A model generated the notes under the pieces. The model had not been told where the DNA came from. It saw only the letters and a program-made list of their open reading frames with translations, and did no database searches. Source: Pestalotiopsis fici W106-1 (Eukaryota > Ascomycota > Sordariomycetes > Amphisphaeriales > Sporocadaceae). Taken from it: a stretch of 64,000 nt of DNA. Within the stretch, counting starts at the first letter, position 1, and every line of letters begins with the position of its first letter. The DNA is taken from contig NW_006917107.1 of assembly GCF_000516985.1 (NCBI RefSeq), positions 186,001-250,000 on the forward strand, written 5' to 3'. Positions 22,439-34,594 of this stretch are shown piece after piece. A program made the translations under genes and the position numbers.

Positions 22439-23000
22439 TCACTTCTTGACCTCCCCCTTTGCATATCTGTCGACGTACTGCTTCGCGTTCTTTTCAAAGC
22501 TTGCGCGATCGTTCTTGTACTCGTCGGCGATACGGGCCTCGAGAGGATCATCGGGCTGAGGCTCAATCAGCAGATTGCGTACAGCCTCGAGGACGCCCTT
22601 GATGCGGCTAGCGGGCTTCCAGTTCTCGGCCTTGAGGATCGAGAGGCAGATATTTCCCATGGAGTCGTTAGTGATATTAGGGTGGTAGATGCGCGTCGTG
22701 AAATTGACCACAGGTGCCTTGAAAGGATAGTCGGGTGGAAGCGACAGGGTAAGGTTGAAGGTGCCGCCCTGGTACGCCGAACCCTCGGGACCAACAAGTG
22801 CGATATTCCACTTGTGGATGTCGGCTTCGCTGTACGAGATGGTGATATCTGGTGGAGGCGACGATTGGCATTCGCCAAGCTCCTGGCGAAGGCGGTGGTT
22901 AGTTGCCGGGGGGGGAGACAGAATTGCTATTCTCTTGGAAGGAAAGCCTCCAGAGGGCCAGATATTGTCAACTTACCTTGATGATGCGCTTGGATGCCAT
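22439..23000 (-). CDS. ubiquitin-conjugating enzyme E2
   Basis: Two exons: a tiny first exon of eight codons (23000-22977, MASKRIIK) and 22882-22439. Together they give 155 aa, a single UBC domain with almost no extension. The enzyme accepts ubiquitin from E1 on a cysteine and passes it to substrates with E3s. The active site is Cys87 in SMGNICLSIL, preceded by the HPN motif at residues 75-77 (IYHPNIT). PPDYPFKAP and the C-terminal helices are also typical. The sequence resembles the Ubc4/5 class in the core, but its exact orthologue group is uncertain. The 94-nt first intron separates the N-terminal helix. The C-terminus is Lys-rich (GEVKK). Confidence 0.93.
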
Positions 23001-24336
23001 TGTCACGACCGATGTACCCAATAGATTTGTCTGGTTCGTCGCAAGACGATGTGTTTGTTTGCGATTTCTGACTGAGCAGGAATTGATGATACAGTGGAGA
23101 GTCCGGAGTGAAGACAGACTTGCTTGGGGCCGCGCGACCTCAAATAATCGAGGACGAAGAATCTTTGACTGGGGAACCCTCTTCTGTTTGCTTGTCTTAC
23201 AAAATCAGCTAGTTTCTGTTGGCTTCAGGCTGCAACAATGAGTTCCTGAGTGGTAGGAGGTACGGTGTAGTATAATGGGGGAAAGACAAGAAAGATATCT
23301 TGAAACTACCAGGCAGGCGACAGTGATGTCAGGCTTCATTCAGCAAACTACATGTGGTAAGTACCTTGGGAGAGGTGCACAGTCTACAGAGTACTTACCC
23401 TTACAACGGCGGGGTAGTGACACCTCACATAGGCACTCTGCCAGAGCTACCCCGCCAAACAGGTAACTAGGTACCTAGCATGTATTCCGTACGCCATGCC
23501 ATTTGTACCCATGATTGCAGCAATAGAAACACCCGTGCAACAGTGAATCGTGCACACTGGTTATACTTCGTACTTCCTTCCATATTTTGCTCAATTTTCC
23601 CTTTCTTCCTCTCTCTGCGACATGCATACTTAGTAACCATAGCACCATGACTCAAGGCCGGACCTCATGGAAGATTGTTAATGCCACGTTCTGCAAAATG
23701 ACAAAGGAGTGCAGGTGTGTATCATGAAGGGTCTTTCTTGTCATTCCGTGGAATGTTCTTCTACCAGACCAATTAACCAACCAAGAAAGAGAAAAACAAT
23801 CTGCCACGCTTTTCTTTCTACCTGGATACAGCCCTGCTGTCAACTGATCTCTTATGTATAATATGCTTTACAATGCACCCAAATGCTGAATCTAAATGAC
23901 CATGACCCCATTTCGCCAGTGATGCAAGTTTTATGAGTAATCAAACCATGAAATCGCCCTTAAGCCGACCTGCCGTGTTTTCTTTTCGGTACCGTGAGCA
24001 TTACCCTGAGCATTGCCCTTTTCTGTTCGGTCGCTCCATCTCGCCTCGATCTTCTCCCTCTCTCATAAATAAAGTCAAGCGCATGTGGCCGTCAAGTCAT
24101 AAGTCATCTAAATGTGAAACCATGCCGCCCACTTGGGGTCGAATATGACATTGGTTGGTAAAGTGACGACGGATTGTAACAAATGGAACAATAAGGCAGT
24201 GTGTTGCTGTAGTCCAGTGCATTGAGCAGAAACCAGCTGCTGTTTCTGTTTCTGCGCTCAGACGCAGCTGTTCCGTTACAGTTGCGTTTTATTCGGACCT
24301 TTGGGTTGCGTCTGGTATATCTGGATTTCAAAGCCT
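23001..24336. other. intergenic: E2 promoter and TBC gene 3' region
   Basis: About 1.3 kb without a supported gene. The left part has GGTACC/TACCTAGG-type short palindromic words at 23460-23480. Pyrimidine runs near 23570-23620 could belong to the 3' region of the TBC gene. Confidence 0.5.
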
Positions 24337-27300
24337 TCAAGGCTTCTTTTTCCCAAACAAAGGATTTTTGTGCTTGAGATCGGCAGAATCTTCAGTCAGT
24401 CCGGTGGCGATGCGTTCCTTCTCCAGCTTGACGTTTTTCCTACGCTCCAGGCGTCGCTCCTCGATCGTTTCCTGGCTAATATGACCAAACCCGTTCCGGC
24501 GCCTAAAGCATGCTTCCATAAGCGTATTCGCATTCAGCAAGCGTCGAGGCATAGCCTGAACTACCTGGAAGATCTCCATAGGATCTCCCACGCTCTTGAT
24601 CTCATTCTCGCCAAGCTTGAAGATGGTAAGCGCAATGCGAAATAGTGTCTTGGATCCCTCATAGAAGAACACATCCCACACCCGCAGAGTTGTCTCAATC
24701 GGCAGGGTGCCGATGAAGCAGCTCATGAACCATGCCGTCATGCAAAGTGTCACTGGCGGGAGTCGTGTGGGGATCGTAGGGTTTCTTCTATGCCTGCGAG
24801 ACTTGGGCTTTACGGTATCGGTACCGTCCAATTCGCCCCCGATCTTTGCCCAGACATTAGGCATAGTCTCTTGAACCGATGTCATCAGCACGCCGAGATC
24901 GACGTTTGCACCCTCTAGGCTAGTCTCGTGAGTCCCTGGCAAATAAACACGCGTGATGATATTCAGTAGCCAGAATGCATGCTCCTCTGTTTCGGTGAAA
25001 AGAAGGAGTAAGCCAGCTAGAAAGTTCAAAGACTGGCAATATCCAATTCGTGGGTTGTATATCGAAAAGGCATGCAGGACGCGGCGCAACGACGATATCA
25101 TTTCGGACTCGTCTCGCCGCACAGGGTTGCCGTCTGCATCGGTCGCTGTGCTGCCAGGCTCATGATACTCGGTATTGGGAATGGAAGAAGCATTCGCCGC
25201 GCGGAATTTGATATTGTCCGGGAATGTGCGATGAAGATCTCGTTCAATGGCTTCCGTATCGATGTCCTTGGCCTTCTGGGCCAGGAGTTGGTTGTAAATT
25301 CCTCCATGTTTGGATAGAATAGCAGGCCCACCAGCATAGTAGAACCAAGCAGCGCCGCGCCATTCTGGTGGAATCCCCTTCCGCACAAAGCGTTTTGTTT
25401 TGGCGCTCCGCTGAGGGAAACGGGTGGGATCATCAGTGATCAGTCCACTCTCCTTCATGAATGCTTGCCATTTCCGCCGTCTCCTGTCCATGTAATCCGA
25501 ATAGCTAGTGTTCCAAGCATCGTATTGCTCTTGCGTAACATATTGGTTTTCCTTGCGGAAGCCATACCGATCCCTTGTAACATCTGTGTTCTCAATGCTT
25601 GTACGTGGCGCAGGTGTTTGTCGCGACCTTGTGGGGAAATCATCGCCCTCAACATCATCCACCAGCTTGCCCGAGTCATGCTTCGAGTCGTTCTTTTCTC
25701 GTTCTTCGGAGTGGTCGGTCGACTCTGTTACGGAAACCCGGCTTGCTGCCAGACCGTCTGTGCTGTGTGCCTGTGCTGCAGGGTCGGTATCGTGTTCATC
25801 CTCATCCTCCTCATAGGCGGCAGCTCCATTTTCAGCTCCGTTGGGAGCATTACCACGACGCATGGGTAAAGAGTCCGAAAATGCTTCCAATAGAGCAGTA
25901 CGCCTTCTGTTACGTTCGGACTTTGCTGTCGGCGGTCGCGAGTCGTCATCTTGTTCATCTTGTTCATCGTGTCCATCTGGGCGTTCCGGAGAGTCGTCAC
26001 GAAAGCCCTCTTCGTATATATCCATGACATCGTCGACGCTGAATGCTTCATCTACGGGCATGGAGATGGAAGTGATTGAACTACTCTTGGTTAGAACGCT
26101 ACTCCTCTCAGTCCGCAGTGTCCCGGGTGCCGTTGAGCTCGACAATTGCGATCTGTAGCTAGATCTGAGCTCATCAGATGGCATGGACGCCATTCGTGGA
26201 ATCATTTCCCTGGTGAACGGGTGGCCGGTGCTCTCTGCGCGACCGTACCCCAGAGGATGCCTAGCGAATGGTGGATGCGGATGCCGACTTCTACCTCGGA
26301 CACTATCAGGGTAGTGGAGGTCTGGCGGAGGGCGAACTGGGAGCGAGACAAAGGTCGAGGCAGATTGATTAGAGGATATGGATTGGCCTCGGTCACGCGC
26401 CCTCAGGTACTGGTTCGGTTGTCCCAGCTGATCGAGGTATGATGAGTCGGCCTGTGAAGTGTTGGAAGTTCCGGAGCGCATACGAACGGAATCTGGCGAA
26501 GTATGTTTGATACTGGGAGGTCGAGGACGTGAAAAATTCCCGACGGGCAGGCCGTCTGCGCCGACTGGGCGGCTCTCGTGGGCAGCCATCATGTTTGCTC
26601 TCCTAACGGGACTAAGCACTGGCACCGGCCGGGGAGAGTCGTCGCTCAGTTCCGTGGCCAAGGAAGCAACAGCAATGTTGAAGTGCTTTCGCGTTGGCGT
26701 CGTGGGAACGGGAGGGCTGCTGGCTAGTGTTGATGCAATTACGGGAGTATGTGCATGGTGGGAATGGCTACAGATGGCGGCAGAATTGTAGGAGAGAGAA
26801 TCCCATCGCGGGGAGATGGGTGCCGTAGGTGACCTGGGCGGCGATGGGGTCGGCGAGTCCGTGTAGTAGTCTGTTGTGGACGTGGTGTCGTTGGTGCTGC
26901 TGGAAAAGCGAGAGAAGTGGTGGTGGTGAAGTGAGCCGTCGTGGTTTGTAGGATAGGCGTGCCAATCGGTCTCGTCGGGAGAATAGAAAGGATCGTAGTA
27001 ATGAGCGACTGGTGCAGCAGCGACTTGATGTCTAGGTGTGATTGGTGCCGACAACGGCGGGGATCTTCTCGTTGTCGTCCTCGTGGTGGTTGTTGTTGTT
27101 GATGATGATGAGGTGTTCGTTCTTGTTTTTGTGACTACGGGTGCTAGTCTCGGGTGTGTGGTTGACCTCGACCTTGTTGATGAGTACGGGGCGCCGGGCT
27201 TCGACTTGAGACTGGAATTAGAACGGCTAGAGGCATTGGGGCCGGACTTGGTTGTGGAAGCGTAGAGCCCAAACTCCCTAACGTCGAAGCTCCTGCTCCG

Positions 27301-27417
27301 CTCTCCTGTCACGCTTGGCCCGTGAACCGACGTTGAAGTTGCAGCCTGTAAATTGCTGCCGGGGAGGCCCTCCACCGCTAGGGGTCCCAAAGATCCCAAC
27401 TCGTCCAGTGCGGTCAT
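24337..27417 (-). CDS. TBC-domain Rab GTPase-activating protein
   Basis: This intronless gene encodes 1026 aa starting at the ATG at 27417. TBC proteins switch off Rab GTPases in membrane traffic. Roughly the first 600 residues are Ser/Thr/Pro-rich, with Thr/Arg repeats and few hydrophobics, so probably disordered and phosphorylated. A conserved lead-in has TRDRYGFRKENQYVTQEQYD. The TBC domain spans about residues 680-960. It begins KGIPPEWRGAAWFYYAGG, with the Arg finger in IERDLHR (about 722-728) and the Gln finger in GYCQSLNFLAG (about 793). Both catalytic fingers are present, so the GAP should be active. A short charged insert (KPKSRRHRRNPTIPTR) interrupts the second half. The C-terminus is a basic coiled stretch. 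The family resembles fungal Gyp-type proteins; the Rab target is unknown. Confidence 0.93.
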   Translation of the reverse strand: MTALDELGSLGPLAVEGLPGSNLQAATSTSVHGPSVTGERSRSFDVREFGLYASTTKSGPNASSRSNSSLKSKPGAPYSSTRSRSTTHPRLAPVVTKTRTNTSSSSTTTTTTRTTTRRSPPLSAPITPRHQVAAAPVAHYYDPFYSPDETDWHAYPTNHDGSLHHHHFSRFSSSTNDTTSTTDYYTDSPTPSPPRSPTAPISPRWDSLSYNSAAICSHSHHAHTPVIASTLASSPPVPTTPTRKHFNIAVASLATELSDDSPRPVPVLSPVRRANMMAAHESRPVGADGLPVGNFSRPRPPSIKHTSPDSVRMRSGTSNTSQADSSYLDQLGQPNQYLRARDRGQSISSNQSASTFVSLPVRPPPDLHYPDSVRGRSRHPHPPFARHPLGYGRAESTGHPFTREMIPRMASMPSDELRSSYRSQLSSSTAPGTLRTERSSVLTKSSSITSISMPVDEAFSVDDVMDIYEEGFRDDSPERPDGHDEQDEQDDDSRPPTAKSERNRRRTALLEAFSDSLPMRRGNAPNGAENGAAAYEEDEDEHDTDPAAQAHSTDGLAASRVSVTESTDHSEEREKNDSKHDSGKLVDDVEGDDFPTRSRQTPAPRTSIENTDVTRDRYGFRKENQYVTQEQYDAWNTSYSDYMDRRRRKWQAFMKESGLITDDPTRFPQRSAKTKRFVRKGIPPEWRGAAWFYYAGGPAILSKHGGIYNQLLAQKAKDIDTEAIERDLHRTFPDNIKFRAANASSIPNTEYHEPGSTATDADGNPVRRDESEMISSLRRVLHAFSIYNPRIGYCQSLNFLAGLLLLFTETEEHAFWLLNIITRVYLPGTHETSLEGANVDLGVLMTSVQETMPNVWAKIGGELDGTDTVKPKSRRHRRNPTIPTRLPPVTLCMTAWFMSCFIGTLPIETTLRVWDVFFYEGSKTLFRIALTIFKLGENEIKSVGDPMEIFQVVQAMPRRLLNANTLMEACFRRRNGFGHISQETIEERRLERRKNVKLEKERIATGLTEDSADLKHKNPLFGKKKP

Positions 27418-30400
27418 TGTCAATCGGACTTCTGCACCCTAGATAGGGTGAAGCAGAGACCTGACCAAAAACGACTCGGTGGACGTTTTGGAAATTGACA
27501 GACAATGAATTGACCGGAAGAGGGGCGGCTAAACACAAAAAAGACAGAGTGTGAAGACAAGGGAGGGAAGCGAAACCATTGCCAATTGCAAGAAAGAAAA
27601 AAGCTGAGTAAGAGGGAAATAATAACAGGTACAGTACATTTTACAATGGAATTCCCCAAATGCAACAGAACAAACAATCGAATGTTATTACCTACAGTAC
27701 AGCCCATGAGAAGCACGGAAAAAAAAAAAAAAAAGCAACCCAGCCCAAAAGAAGAAAAGTTATCCACTACGTCTTGTTATTGGGACTAGTGCCTCTGGGT
27801 GCGGTTGTATTCATTGACGAGGCGCGTCCGGTGCCAGATCAAAGCGTACGAGCTACAGTAATGATCAATCCATCTACATTAAGGTAGGTACGGGTGTTCC
27901 GCAGGTAAGTGTAGCGCTACCTATAGGTACCTGGGCATAAATCATAGGGTATTGGAGCCGTGGTACCTTGAGCAGCATGCTTGGTCAGGTACCGTACATA
28001 TGCAGTAAGTAGCTCGTAGCCATACATTGCACTTATGTAGTTGTACGTATTGAACAGATCAAGATTGAAAAACCATCTGCAGGGACTTCCGCGGCTTTGG
28101 GACCGGTAAACTCTATGCGGGCCATGTAATTATGGATATTCAAAATCCAAATATGGCCCGAGGGAATGGCCTTGAAAGATAATTGACGGACGAGTCCATG
28201 TGTTCGTTACCTAACTCAAAACGATCCGCACGACTCTGTCAACATGCCCCAAGCATATCTATGTAGGTATTGTACCAGTGGCTGTGATTGCTCTTCGATT
28301 TCTTCTCTACCATGTTGGTCCCTGTCGGACGCTTAAAGGATTTCTCGGATCTCGCGTGGTGTATTGAAGGCAGTACTAGTGCGCACTGAAAACCCAGCAG
28401 CTTCCGCTACCAGGTAGGCAGAGATCTTACCCGATCCCCCGATCCAGGACATCAAGCATGCTCCTGGCTTCGCTCAGGGACTAACCCGCCTCTGCTAGAA
28501 TTTTTTTCCCTCATAGATATTTAATTCCCTTTCATCCCGTACTGTTCTCTCCACCGACATTATTACTCACTTGTCCCAAAGAACCAGGCTGAAATTAGGC
28601 GAAACTCTGACTAAGAAACAAAAGTGGGAGGAAAAAATTCATTCCAGCCGTTCACATCCCATCATGAGCAGAACTTGCAGCTGAACGCCTATGAACGAGA
28701 ATTACCGTACATAATTGGTACCTTAGAAAGCAGGGAATTATTTGTTTAAAAAAAATTGGGGGTTAGTTGTAAAGCCTGAGCAACTGGTACTATCAATTGG
28801 CTTTCAACTTGAAGACAGAGAGTAGACGAAGACTGCCAGGATAGGGCAAAACACCATTCCCTCTTTGAAGCCTCCAACTGGTGTCGGCTGAGGCCGCACC
28901 CTGGTTTTTGGTCCGCGATCTAAAATGAACCGTCATAATTGCCCAGTCAATCAAGTATCGATTCCGTGCCGATGTGACCTGACCTGGGTTTGATCGAGAT
29001 CATGGAGTTGCGCGCCGAGCACTATGGCGCCTCATATCCTTCGGCACGTTTACTCGTGTTGCTCTGATGTAGGAGAGCAAAGAAGAAAAAGGAAAGACAG
29101 GAAAGCGACGACGACCTTGGCGTCTTCGGCTCTCCGTGCTAGCTGCCTGAGCTGGGTATCTAATCACCTAAGCTTAGTTTAATTGAGATTAAAACTTGAT
29201 TCTTGGACACAGTTTGGAAAGTATAGTTTTGGTCTCAGACACCTACCTAAGCATCTCAGACGTTCTTGGTTCATCAATGATGTTTCCCGTTTTTACACAG
29301 AAGATTGTGAATTTTGCAGATTGATCAGGGAACACTGGTACATCCATGCTGCTCAACACGGGAGGTCTGCAGCTAGTCACGATACGTATCGAGGGAACAT
29401 CGATTGGACGCTAGTAGCCATACTCTCGGGGTTCCTGCGTCTGAGCGCCTCGCAGGATGAGACAATACGGACGCCACGGATTCCAAAGGAGAGTCCACCG
29501 GCCCCACGGCGTTACAAGAGCAATTGTGTTTCAGACTGCCCATGTGGCTAGCCCTGGCCCTCCCCAGCTTCCTGTGACTCCAGCATCTACGCCGAGCACA
29601 ATGAAGACTGAGCCTCAAATAGCTTTTCGATGGGGGAAATAACTGAGCCAAGCATGTTCTATGTCAGTTTAGGTATTTACTGGGTGTACTCTCTAGATAG
29701 CTTCAGGAGGTGATACGTCTGTATTGACAAGGCACAGTCTTGACTAACGACCATTTTACTGATGACGCTTTTGTTTTTCTCTACTAACTTTGCCCATTCA
29801 CTTTCATGATTGAAAATCTCGTAGAGATGGCTCAGAAATGCCATGCTGATGGGAATGATGTTCAAAGCACAAGATAGGTATGTCATCGCAATTTCAAACA
29901 CAGCAGCCGATCTGTTCCAGTGCTCGCGAGGAGCGCCCAGCCGAGGCCAGCTAGCGTCAAATTCATTTCATAGAGGAGAAATGCGCGGGATAGTGATTGG
30001 CCAAATGTAACACGAGGTACAAGAGGCATGAGAGGAAAAGAAAAAGTGAATACTCTTTAAAGCGTACATGGAGAAGATCTCTCGTCAGTATATGATGTCA
30101 CACTTTTGGGCAACACAATCGGTCATTTCCGACTAGGCAAGTCTCCGCACGCTGTTTAAGATCCCATAATCCAAGATGAAGATGGTTGGATGGCTGGGCC
30201 GAATGGCTCAGTGAGCATTATGTACCTAATCTACATATATGTGTAGATGTGAAGATGACCAAGACTTTTGGACCGATATTTCAAACAGAATGCTTTTGTC
30301 TTTCCACTCACCTTATTTTGCCCATCATATCCCATAAGCGCGGGGAGGCATACGACGCAAGCCCTCATTGTTTTTCAAACGTAAGTACCACCCAATCGAG

Positions 30401-32496
30401 CCCATTACTTTGCAGAGCACACAATGTCACTACAGACGGTGATTTGCGCAATGAAACATAACAACAAACGACTCACGTATGATTGACTCAGAGTCCAAGG
30501 TGTCTATCTTAAGCTGTCGACTTTTGTACGAGACTTACGCTCGTCAAAGTGTCATTTACGTATTGGCGATGATACAAGCCTCGAATTTTCTTGCTGCAAC
30601 TATTGACGATTTCATAAGAAAATAGAAATAGACACTATCCACGTTCATGAGAGTGAGAATGAAATACTCGCGGGGCTATATATTTTAAGGCCCCGCCATC
30701 ATGTTGCTCAGCGGGCTGGCGGAATGCTCCAATCATCACGGTTGCGACACTTTAACAGTCATCTGAAAGGTGAGATGTACTATAATGATGTCTGCCAATA
30801 AATGGTGTTAGTGCATTACCCGGCAATGTAAACGACTGTACGAGATGAGCCGTTCGAGGAGCTTACACACATTGCATCTTGTTTGCAAAACACCGTCCGT
30901 GTTGACCCAGAACGCGCTCATTTCTTGCTTCTGTACCTGCAGAGCGCATGCGTGGGATCCCAAATCTCCGAACGACCTAATTCTGGGCACCTCATGGACA
31001 GTTGACATTTCAGAGGCCATCATTCACTTCTATGCATTCAAACGACAAAGCTCGGGCTGTTGCATTTCTGTACACAAACGCGACCGCTTCAACGGCGCAA
31101 CAGTAAGCCGGTTGGTCAATAATGAGAAGGTTCCGTGATACTCTCATTTCGGCACGCGATAGGCTTTGTCCCGTATTCGGGCCAGGTACACATGTGGGCC
31201 GGCTTCGTTCAGAGATTGGCGGCATCGAGGAAGGGTGGGGAGAAGGCTCGGCCGCGGAAGAAATACAATGCTAAATTACCGAAGATACTTTGTGTGAAGT
31301 TTGCTTTTGCGGCAGACTTCCTTCCCACATGATCGTACTGTTGGTTCGTACCATACAAAACTCGACCGCGTCTTTTGCTGTGACCAGATGTTATGCCAAT
31401 AGCATGGGCTACAAGCTGGTCATCTCATCTCAAGCCGAAATTCATAGCTTTCGAAAGGCTCCGCGCGAAATCATTATGGCGGTTCCCTACTGCGAAGTAT
31501 CGGTGGGTGGTAGACGCGTTCGCCATGCACTGCGTCAGGAGCATACTATGTAATCTGTACTGCTTACCTAGGGCCGGGGTTGTACTCCTTCAAAAGCTGA
31601 TGCGATGCGACCCGTCAACCCCTTTCTCAGTACTACGACATACTGTGCAAGCTACCTTCGTGTGAATCTATTGCTACTACTTCTATCGAACATATAATGT
31701 ACCTTTAGAACGAAGTACACGCTACTCTTCGGACAAGGCTCAAGCTAAGCCCGTCAGCTTCGCGGGAAGCAGGGATTTAGTTCGGGGAAAGAAACAGAGA
31801 GGACTGCGAAAGGGGTCTGAGCTCCTTGGCCTCCAAGATTCTCAATGTTCCCCTCATGATTATGGCGACATCAAACCAGCCAACCAGCAGCCCAGCCCGA
31901 CCCAGCCCAGCCATTCGCTTTTTCCCATATGTCCTCTGGATGCCCTTTATGCCTTTTCTTAGCATCAGACCTACCCCAGCATCAAACCGAGCCGCCATGG
32001 GCAGCCAAAGGTCCGAGTGCTCCATCACTTGCAGCTTGATTACACTCCTGCCACTACCTACATTGTAGGTTCACCACAGCAGCTCTTTGGGGTGGTGGTC
32101 CACAATGACAGAGTTGGTTTCCCCAGAGGGACTCTTGGGGCCACCTGCACTGCTTCGGCCCACCTCATACTTCATCCCCAGAAGTCATACTTTTTAAGAG
32201 AGGATCTAGATAGTGAGGGACCGTCATGGGTGTCGCGCTCTCTGCGCCAAGCGGGTAAGAGCTTGGGCAGATGAGCCAGCCAGCCTTGAGAGTGATGGAT
32301 AGCATGGATGGGGGAGGAGAAGACAGCTCCAGAAGCAAGCAAGGCAAGCTCCATTGAGCTTCCCCCCTCTATCCCCCTCCCATGGGCTCCCCAACTGCTT
32401 CTGCTTCTCCATGTCCCAGCTTATGGTCCTCTGCCACCCATCTAGACCCCCAGCACTGTCCATGGCTTGCGGTTCTTTTCGACCCTTCCAGTGCAC

Positions 32497-32524
32497 ATGT
32501 AGTATGTAGTATGTAGTATGTAGT
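32497..32524 (+). repeat. tandem heptamer ATGTAGT x4
   Basis: Four perfect copies of the 7-base unit ATGTAGT in tandem. They lie 260-290 bp upstream of the acidic-protein start codon, just before the pyrimidine-rich block. The array may be polymorphic in copy number. Confidence 0.9.
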
Positions 32525-32572
32525 CTTTACTCAGTTTGAGGTAGCCACCGCTTCCCTCCTACCGCCCCAACT

Positions 32573-32693
32573 GTCCCCGTTCCCTCGCCTCTCTTCTCTT
32601 TTGCTCCCTCTCCCGCTCTCCCTCTCCCTCTCTTTCTCTCTCCCTCTCTTGCATTGCTCTTCCCTCCCTCTTTTTCTTGTCCACAATCATAGA
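32573..32693 (+). promoter_or_regulatory. polypyrimidine (CT) promoter tract
   Basis: About 120 bp made almost only of C and T, with repeated CTCCCTCTC words. It ends about 90 bp before the acidic-protein ATG. CT tracts of this kind usually sit just upstream of transcription starts in filamentous fungi. Confidence 0.6.
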
Positions 32694-32783
32694 ACAGAAA
32701 CGTAAGGACCTGACTTACAACGGTCTTTGTCCTCCAAAATACACGCCTCTGAACAGCCTCAACCTTGAATACCGAGCTCGGCC

Positions 32784-33607
32784 ATGTCTTCCCGCAAGAG
32801 AAAGCAAGACGAAGAGGAAGAGCTTGTTGCTCTACCCAGTGACGAAAGTGAAGAAGAAGAAGAGTGAGTTATTGCCAAGTTCATTGTGTTTTGTTCCATT
32901 TCCCCAAGCATCGTCAGTTCTGCTTGAACATGGTTGCGCCGTCTCCAAGCTTCTTGTAATTATGATTGCGCGCACCGCTATGGTGCCTCAATCTGATCGC
33001 GTTCATGGCAGTCATGATCGCACCAGCGTGGTATCGTGGCTCTGATATGAAATTGACAATTTGCAATATTGATGCATTGCGACCTGCCGGATGTCAAACG
33101 CTGACATCTCTGCCCAGATATGTCTCAGAAGGAGAGGACGACGATGAGATTGATGACGACGAAGAAGACGATGAAGAGGAGTACGACGAAGATGCTGAGC
33201 CAGAGGAGGAAGAGGAAAACGGCGTCAAACGTAAGTCTTCATACTATAGTCGCAAAGGCACCAACTCAAACGCTTGTCGCAATCGTCTATTTCTGCGTCT
33301 AAGTCAGAGCTGACTAGGTTTCGGAGCAGCGGAGAAAGCACCTCCTTCCAAGAAGCGGAAGACGACTGCTGCAGCAGCCGAAGACGCACCTGTAGCCGAT
33401 GAACAGGACGAAGAGGCCGAAGCAGAACTCGAAGAGGCTGACGAAAATGGTGATGCCGAAGAAGAGGCAGATGACGAAGAAGAAGCTGAGAAGATCGAGG
33501 CGCCTGTCGAAACTGTAAAGGCTAAGGTCGGAGACGTAGTCCCTGCCGCCGAGGTTAAGGACACCGCCGAGAAACCCATCGCTGCTAATGGTGATACCGA
33601 AGACTGA
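32784..33607 (+). CDS. highly acidic nuclear-type protein, function unknown
   Basis: Three exons (32784-32863, 33118-33230, 33318-33607) give 160 aa. The first intron is 254 nt, long for this window; the second is 87 nt. The protein starts MSSRKRKQDEEEELVALPSD, a basic patch suited to nuclear import. Long Asp/Glu runs follow (EGEDDDEIDDDEEDDEEE), then a bipartite-like basic patch (KAPPSKKRKTTAAAA) and another acidic Ala/Glu-rich tail ending NGDTED. There is no folded domain I recognise. Composition resembles histone chaperones or nucleolar acidic proteins, but no CHZ or NAP motif is visible. Strong D/E bias, matching intron phases and a typical fungal promoter argue it is a real gene. Confidence 0.72.
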
Positions 33608-34594
33608 AGAGATTGTTGTTTAGATTAAGACACTTTCACTCGTCTGTCATGTCGCATCATCCCGTAACACCCTTTACTGCAATCAGCTCCAGTCGTATGG
33701 TCTTGTGCGAGACTAGATATCATGTAAACGAGCGAGCGATGTTCTCATGTTGGATATTTGCGTCGGTGAAGCGGAAGGTTGGATTTGTTTTTCTCGTCTC
33801 GTGTCTATAGCCGAATAATATGCAGCGACTAGTTGACCAATAGCATGATGATGGCCTTGGCACGAGAATGCCACGACGTTCACAGGAGATTGTCAGACCT
33901 GGGGTTTTGTCGTATGAGCTGCCGCCGTGGCCTTCAATGACGCGCTCGTGAAGCTTATTAACGTTCAACCCCGTGTATGCATCGTATTGAAATGACCGCA
34001 GTAGCAGTTGCAGACACCATCGGGACATCTTATAGTCGACTATCACGAAACCCCACATGCTATCCACTTGTGGAATTTCGCACGCCGCCAACCTGCGCTG
34101 GGAATGACAAGTGTCAAAGCTCTGGTTGGTAGGATTCCCCTGTGTTAATGCGACCTCTTGCGTTTTGCGGCCCGATCATACATCATAGTACTACATAGTA
34201 TGTGCCTAATACCAATATTTACTCGGACGAGCAGGCTCCACAAACATGCATCTCTCTCTCTTGGATATGCCAGCCGTTGGTTTGAATCTTGTGTGCTCCT
34301 TAGCGCAACTCGAGACAATCGATGGCTATTGAAATGGAATGACACGTCTGGGGATAACTCCAGTCTAGTTTCGCGGGAATAAAACAAAGTGTTGCTTCCA
34401 TGAGCTCAAGTAGGAGCACCAACGACCAGGTATCACTCAACTTCCTAAGCTTAGAAAAATTAACTAGCCATCGTAGCTTAAATTACAAATGATTGTCAGT
34501 GGCGACGCTAGCGCAGTAGGATATACATGAAATGTAGTGTATGGGCCGTCCTTGAAGCTCCAAGAAGCTGACCGATCTGCCTGCCAGGATTTAT
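33608..34594. other. intergenic between acidic-protein gene and plyC
   Basis: About 990 bp between two converging genes, so mainly 3' UTRs. No gene or repeat is visible. Confidence 0.55.

Larger units (their letters stand above)
27418..32783. other. 5.4-kb gene-poor region
   Basis: No protein gene here is supported. The left end (27.4-27.8 kb) should be the TBC gene promoter; it holds an A-rich tract at about 27719-27735. The middle (28-31.7 kb) is AT-rich with scattered short frames that lack plausible starts or splice sites. The right end holds a heptamer repeat and a CT-rich promoter tract for the acidic-protein gene. I found no transposase, reverse transcriptase or long terminal repeat. 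Confidence 0.5.

Noticed and set aside
29183..29651. open frames on both strands in the 5.4-kb spacer
   Set aside because: There are no splice sites, recognised motifs or plausible starts; considered chance frames.
29677..29886. 69-codon helical-looking minus frame
   Set aside because: Short and isolated, with no upstream exon or promoter signal; too little to call a gene.
27418..32783. possible retrotransposon in the gene-poor spacer
   Set aside because: No reverse transcriptase, integrase or direct terminal repeats could be read in any frame.
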